Part shown: positions 60,343 to 64,000 of the stretch, in pieces
How positions within the stretch are numbered: position 1 is the first letter of the stretch
How the letters are laid out: every line of letters starts with the position of its first letter
Assembly (NCBI GenBank): GCA_903882745.1
Contig: CAIRYG010000005.1
Location: 310,001 to 374,000 of the forward strand
Length of the DNA stretch: 64,000 bases
Source of the DNA: an uncultured Gemmatimonadota bacterium
GTDB taxonomy: Bacteria > Gemmatimonadota > Gemmatimonadetes > Gemmatimonadales > Gemmatimonadaceae
Direction: 5' to 3'
Position numbers and translations under genes: made by a program
The notes under the pieces: generated by a model
The model's input: the letters and a program-made list of their open reading frames with translations, nothing else
Told to the model about the DNA's origin: nothing
Databases searched by the model: none

Positions 60343-62269
60343 ATTCCTCCAGCGCAGCCCACCGCGCGATGGCGGTATCGAGGACTTTGAGCGCGTCAGC
60401 CAACTGCTTGTCGAGTTGGCCGGCGCGTTTTGCATTGGCCCCGGTTCCGTCGTACAGGGCAGGATTTTCGAGCTCGCGGCGGATTTCGGCGACCTTCTCT
60501 TCGGCTACAGTCACATCTTTTTCTGCTCGTTCCGCCGCACGCTTGGCATCGCGGCGTGCCGCGTGATCCTGATGCTGCGACGACGCATTCTGCTTGGCCT
60601 TGGCTTTGTCCTGCTCCTTGCGCGTATCGTTGGCCAGTGCGGCGGCTGCGCGTTCGGCGAGCGCCGCGTTCTTGAGATCCTGCTCCCACTCGGCGAAGGT
60701 GCCCGTGTAGTCGACCATCTTCTCACCGTTGAAGGCCCAGACGCGTGTCGCCAGTTCGCGAAGGAGCGCGCGATCATGGGAGACGAGGAGCACGGAGCCG
60801 TCGTATTCGTCGATGGCATCTTCGAGCGCCTCGATGGATTCCACGTCGAGGTGGTTCGTCGGCTCGTCGAGAATGAGGAGATTCGCGCGCTGGAGCACGA
60901 TGATGCCCATTGCGAGTCGGGCGCGTTCGCCGCCGGAGAGGGAGCGGGTGGAGCGAAAGACCTCATCGCCGGAGAAGCCGAACATGCCCAAGTGATTCTG
61001 GATCGAACCACGGCTCCAGAGGGGACGGAGGTCGTTGATGATGTCGTAGAGCGATTGGTCGAGCGGGAGTTGGTCGAGGTCTTGGCGGAAATAGGCCGCG
61101 TTGACGGAGCCGCCGAGTTTGACTTCGCCTTCGTCTGGGGTGCGCTCCCCGATGAGGGTCTTGATGAAGGTCGATTTTCCTGCGCCGTTGGGGCCCACGA
61201 GCGCGATGACATCGCCGCGGTTGGCGGTGGCGCTGAAGCCCCGCACGAGGGTGCGCTCGCCCATGCGGATCGTGAGCTTCTCGGCGACGATCACGCGGTC
61301 ACCGCCGCGATCGTCCGACTCGAGGCGGAGGATCATGACGCCACCTTCGCCCGGGGGCGGGGTGAGGCGCGGAAGGCGATCCAGGCGTTTACGGCGTCCT
61401 TTGGCCTGCGCGGTATTTTGGCCGGCTAGGTTGCGGCGGATGTAGTCCTCTTCTTTGGCGATCATCTTGCGCTGCTGCTCGAGCTGGCGTTCCTGGGCGA
61501 GTCGGCGCTCGGCGCGTTGGACCACGAACTGGGAGTAGCCACCGCGGTAGCTGAAGCCGGTCCCCCCTTCAAGGTGGAGCACATGGTCGACGACTTCGTC
61601 GAGGAAGGCACGATCGTGACTGATGACGACGACCGTCTCGTCGAGCTCGCGCAGGTAATCCTGCAGCCAGGTGGTGGTCTCGAGGTCGAGGTGGTTGGTG
61701 GGTTCGTCGAGGAGCAGGAGGTCGGCGGGCGAGACCAGCTGTGCGGCCAGTCCAAGGCGGCCACGTTCGCCGCCGCTCAGCGTTTTGACCAGCTGTGACT
61801 TGGCTTTGTCGGCGTCGAAGCCCAGGCCTTGCAGGACCGCGTCGACGCGAGCGTGGAAGGTGTAGCCACCCTCGTTGGCGAACCGCTCCATGTCATGCCC
61901 GTATTGCTCGAGCAGGGCCTCGGGGGCTTTTTCGCCAAGTTCGGCCAGCGTGAGGGCTGTTTCGGCGAGGGTGATTTCGAGCTGCATCACCTCGGCGTAG
62001 GTGCGTGCGGCCGCGGCCCAGACCGTGGTGGCGTCGCCGAAGTCGCGATGCTGGTCTAGGAGGGAGACTCGGAGCCCCGGCATGCGGGCGACTGCGCCCG
62101 ACGTGGGGGTTAGCGCACCCGTGATGACCTTGAAGACGGAGGTCTTTCCGCAGCCGTTACGGCCCACGATCCCCCAGCGCTCGCCCTTGGCGACGGTGAA
62201 GGTCACCCCGTCTAAGAGGGTGGTGGCACCGAATTCGATGCCGACGTTGGAGAGGGAGAGGAGAGTCAC
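60341..62269 (-). CDS. ABC-F family ATPase (Uup/EttA-like)
   Basis: This protein of 642 residues has two ABC ATPase domains in one chain and no membrane segment. Walker A is GRNGCGKTS and GPNGAGKST; signatures are LSGGERGRLGLA and LSGGERARLAMG; the Walker B residues are in LLLLDEPTNHLD and LILDEPTNHLD. The C-terminal 80 residues form a coiled coil like Uup. ABC-F proteins act on ribosomes or in DNA-related functions. GTG 62269 is preferred (VTLLSLSNVGIEF) over an in-frame GTG at 62317. Confidence 0.9.
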   Translation of the reverse strand: MTLLSLSNVGIEFGATTLLDGVTFTVAKGERWGIVGRNGCGKTSVFKVITGALTPTSGAVARMPGLRVSLLDQHRDFGDATTVWAAAARTYAEVMQLEITLAETALTLAELGEKAPEALLEQYGHDMERFANEGGYTFHARVDAVLQGLGFDADKAKSQLVKTLSGGERGRLGLAAQLVSPADLLLLDEPTNHLDLETTTWLQDYLRELDETVVVISHDRAFLDEVVDHVLHLEGGTGFSYRGGYSQFVVQRAERRLAQERQLEQQRKMIAKEEDYIRRNLAGQNTAQAKGRRKRLDRLPRLTPPPGEGGVMILRLESDDRGGDRVIVAEKLTIRMGERTLVRGFSATANRGDVIALVGPNGAGKSTFIKTLIGERTPDEGEVKLGGSVNAAYFRQDLDQLPLDQSLYDIINDLRPLWSRGSIQNHLGMFGFSGDEVFRSTRSLSGGERARLAMGIIVLQRANLLILDEPTNHLDVESIEALEDAIDEYDGSVLLVSHDRALLRELATRVWAFNGEKMVDYTGTFAEWEQDLKNAALAERAAAALANDTRKEQDKAKAKQNASSQHQDHAARRDAKRAAERAEKDVTVAEEKVAEIRRELENPALYDGTGANAKRAGQLDKQLADALKVLDTAIARWAALEE

Positions 62270-62561
62270 GAGGGAGAGATTGCGCGGTGGGGCGGGGGTG
62301 AGGCTCAATCCCGCCACAACCGGTGTATGGAGTGTTAGATTCTGCGCAATGGTTGCTCGCGCAGTGTGCGGTGCGTCACGGAGCGGGCGATGGCGCCTAG
62401 GTACAGTTAAGCTGTGACCGAAGCGTTATCCGGTTCGACGGTTTTGACGCCGCTGTATCGGTAAGCTTACGGTGTAATCTACTCGGAAAGCTGGCCGCGA
62501 CGACGCGGTTGCTGGCCGTGATGCTGAGCTCGAGCAGTCTTCCTTACCCCCGGATGCATCT
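62270..62561. promoter_or_regulatory. Divergent intergenic region before the His-rich membrane protein
   Basis: In the 292-base gap, TTGACG (62444-62449) and TACGGT (62468-62473), 18 bases apart, form a candidate promoter for the gene at 62562. A 10-base palindrome GTAAGCTTAC overlaps its -10 (62461-62470). TAGATT (62336-62341) precedes a 22-codon frame ATG 62349 to TGA 62417, which could be a leader peptide or chance. No tRNA was recognised. Confidence 0.4.
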
Positions 62562-63182
62562 ATGATTCATCTCATTCTGGCAGTACTGGTCCAGGCGAAT
62601 GACAGCTCGTCGGCTGTCGCCCAGCGTCCTGAGGTGTCCGACCGCCCGCTGTTTGCGGCGGTTGGCGCGCCGCGGGTGGAGCTCGGGACTGACCCGATGA
62701 TGAGCATTGCCAGCGATACCACCACGCCGAAAAAGAAAAAGGTGGTGATTGAATACAGCGACTGGTACGAGACGCGGTTGACGATTCACCGCTATTCGAG
62801 CTGGGCGATGCTTCCGCTGTTTGTGGGGCAGTATGTGACCGGTACCACGTTGATTCAGAAGGGGACTGATGCCCCGCAGTGGGTGAAGACCACGCACCCC
62901 ATTCTTGCGACCGGGGTGGCGGCGTTGTTTGCCACGAACACCGTGACTGGCGCCTGGAACTGGTGGGAAGGGCGCGCGGATCCCACCGCCCGTGGGTGGC
63001 GAACCACCCATTCGGTGCTGATGCTGCTGGCAGATGCGGGCTTCACCTATGTCGGACTGGTGTCGGGGCAAGCCAAGCAAAATGGGGATGTTCGGAATCG
63101 CCATAAGCAGGCGGCCATCATTTCCGGATCGTTGGCGGTCACCTCGTGGGTCATGATGCTGAAACCCTTTCGACAGGACTGA
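62562..63182 (+). CDS. Four-helix membrane protein with His at each helix (b561-like)
   Basis: This protein of 206 residues has an N-terminal signal or anchor (MIHLILAVLVQA), a polar stretch, then four hydrophobic helices, each with a His near its start: LTIHRYSSWAMLPLFVGQYVTG, KTTHPILATGVAALFATNTVTG, RTTHSVLMLLADAGFTYVGLV and RHKQAAIISGSLAVTSWVMML. Such a pattern suggests two haem-b sites as in cytochrome b561/ferric reductase-type proteins. It lies five bases before the double-Rieske gene, so the two probably form a transmembrane electron path. Function is inferred only. Confidence 0.7.
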   Translation: MIHLILAVLVQANDSSSAVAQRPEVSDRPLFAAVGAPRVELGTDPMMSIASDTTTPKKKKVVIEYSDWYETRLTIHRYSSWAMLPLFVGQYVTGTTLIQKGTDAPQWVKTTHPILATGVAALFATNTVTGAWNWWEGRADPTARGWRTTHSVLMLLADAGFTYVGLVSGQAKQNGDVRNRHKQAAIISGSLAVTSWVMMLKPFRQD

Positions 63183-63187
63183 CACGT

Positions 63188-64000
63188 ATGGCTGATCTTG
63201 ACGGAGTGGCGTCTGCTGGATGCGGTGGAAGCTGCGCCTGTGGGGCCGGTGGTGTCGATCGCCGCACGTTCGTTGCGAAGGGCACATTGGCGGTGGTTGC
63301 GGCGCTGCTGGCTGAAGCGTGCGGCACGGGGGTGTGGGAAGCGGTCGCTCCGACGAGCCTGAACCTGGGGACCGGTGTGGGCGTCAAAGTGTCCAACTTC
63401 CCGGCACTCAATGCGGTCGGGGGGATCGCTCGGGTGGACGGCGGTACCGGCGCGCCGCTCGCCGTGGTGCGCACCGGCACAGCGACATACACCGCGTTCT
63501 CGCTGTCGTGTCCGCACCAGGGGACGACCGTGAATGTCACGGCCACGGGCTTCAGTTGCCCCAACCACGGGGCGCTGTTCAACTCGGCGGGCACCTGGAC
63601 TGGCGGGCAGGTCACCGGCAACCTCGTGAGCTACACCACGCAGTACAATGCAACCACGGGGCTCCTCACCATCGCAGGCACGCCCGTGACCACGCCGCCG
63701 ACCACCCCGACGACTACGTCGTCGCTCGTGGTCACACTGAGCGCCTTTCCCGCGCTGGCGACGGTGGGCGGCATCGCACGCGTCGACAACGGTACCGGCA
63801 CGCCGGTCGCACTGGTGCGTACGAGCACTACGGCATTTACGGCGTTGTCGATGACGTGCCCGCACCAAGGAACAACCGTACAAATCACATCCGGCAGCTT
63901 TACCTGTCCGAACCACGGGGCGCGTTTTGCCTCGACCGGTGCATGGACCGGGGGGCAGTCGGCGACTGCGCTTCCCTCCTTTGCCACGGTGTATGACAGC
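63188..64000 (+). CDS. Double-Rieske protein (3' end outside window)
   Basis: This 271-codon frame is open at the window end. The N-terminus has a Cys-rich start (CGGSCACGAGG) and a Tat/lipoprotein-like leader (DRRTFVAKGTLAVVAALLAEACG). Two full Rieske domains follow: the first has CPHQGT and CPNHGALF, the second CPHQGT and CPNHGARF, joined by a Thr/Pro-rich linker (VTTPPTTPTTTSS). Each box has both CxH and CxxH ligands. Tandem Rieske domains in one exported chain are uncommon. The gene follows the His-rich membrane protein by five bases and is a relative of the single-Rieske gene at 59772. Confidence 0.87.
   Translation, partial: MADLDGVASAGCGGSCACGAGGVDRRTFVAKGTLAVVAALLAEACGTGVWEAVAPTSLNLGTGVGVKVSNFPALNAVGGIARVDGGTGAPLAVVRTGTATYTAFSLSCPHQGTTVNVTATGFSCPNHGALFNSAGTWTGGQVTGNLVSYTTQYNATTGLLTIAGTPVTTPPTTPTTTSSLVVTLSAFPALATVGGIARVDNGTGTPVALVRTSTTAFTALSMTCPHQGTTVQITSGSFTCPNHGARFASTGAWTGGQSATALPSFATVYDS

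Noticed and set aside
62318..62561. A tRNA or riboswitch in the 62.3-62.5 kb gap
   Set aside because: No cloverleaf with matching acceptor ends, T-loop GTTCGA context or known aptamer pattern was found by eye; GGTTCGACGG at 62432 lacks the other arms.

Overview
The window is 64 kb of GC-rich, densely packed bacterial chromosome. The gene content suggests an environmental heterotroph of the Gemmatimonadota (Gemmatimonas-like). This is inferred from style rather than from a marker gene: tandem membrane Ser/Thr kinases, many secreted M14/M16/M8 peptidases and lipoproteins, Tat-exported GMC dehydrogenase genes, GTG/TTG starts, and many genes coupled by ATGA or GTGA overlaps. No rRNA, tRNA, CRISPR array, insertion sequence or prophage was recognised.

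Layout. 1-12 kb: a deoxyhypusine-synthase-like gene cut by the window edge; greA behind a promoter and an intrinsic terminator in its leader; glpD divergent from a fadI-fadJ-like beta-oxidation pair; an M14 carboxypeptidase; proline dehydrogenase; rsgA; a TPR protein. 12-24 kb: pdxH, a MoaB/MogA protein, an M16 peptidase-csaA-OsmC operon, a thioredoxin-like ferredoxin, a fused alpha/beta 2-oxoacid dehydrogenase E1, an HNH nuclease, an Ada-type methyltransferase and nadE. 24-31.5 kb: a class A penicillin-binding protein, two M8-type metzincin lipoproteins with a small lipoprotein between them, and lon. 31.7-39.6 kb: two paralogous kinases in tandem, an unrecognised 385-residue protein, an alpha/beta hydrolase, a DEAD-box helicase and a pilin-like protein. 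39.7-44.8 kb: a small lipoprotein, a SelW/Rdx-type gene with an in-frame UGA, phosphofructokinase and an HrpA-like helicase with an RGG-rich tail. 44.8-46.1 kb: an AT-rich control region followed by a winged-helix protein and a nucleotidyltransferase, resembling an AbiE-type toxin-antitoxin pair. 46.2-64 kb: a Tat-exported GMC dehydrogenase set with a sugar isomerase-like gene, a TetR-ECF sigma pair with two palindromes, ispH, mutarotase and cupin genes, a fumarylacetoacetase pair, an ABC-F ATPase, and a redox group of a single-Rieske protein, a four-helix His-rich membrane protein and a double-Rieske protein cut by the window end.

The most notable item is at 40036-40275. A 79-residue SelW/Rdx-family frame is read through TGA at codon 13 in a CTVU motif. 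About 12 bases downstream is a stem-loop with a bulged U and a GGUCU apical loop, like the SelB-binding part of the E. coli fdhF SECIS. The frame ends in a GTGA overlap with pfkA. Conventional gene callers would lose this gene.

Other items of interest are the operator-rich winged-helix/nucleotidyltransferase pair, the greA leader attenuator, several genes whose -10-like hexamer sits 6-9 bases before the start codon (possible leaderless transcripts), the TetR-sigma pair, and recurrent 9/12-base in-frame tandem repeats in linkers and signal regions.
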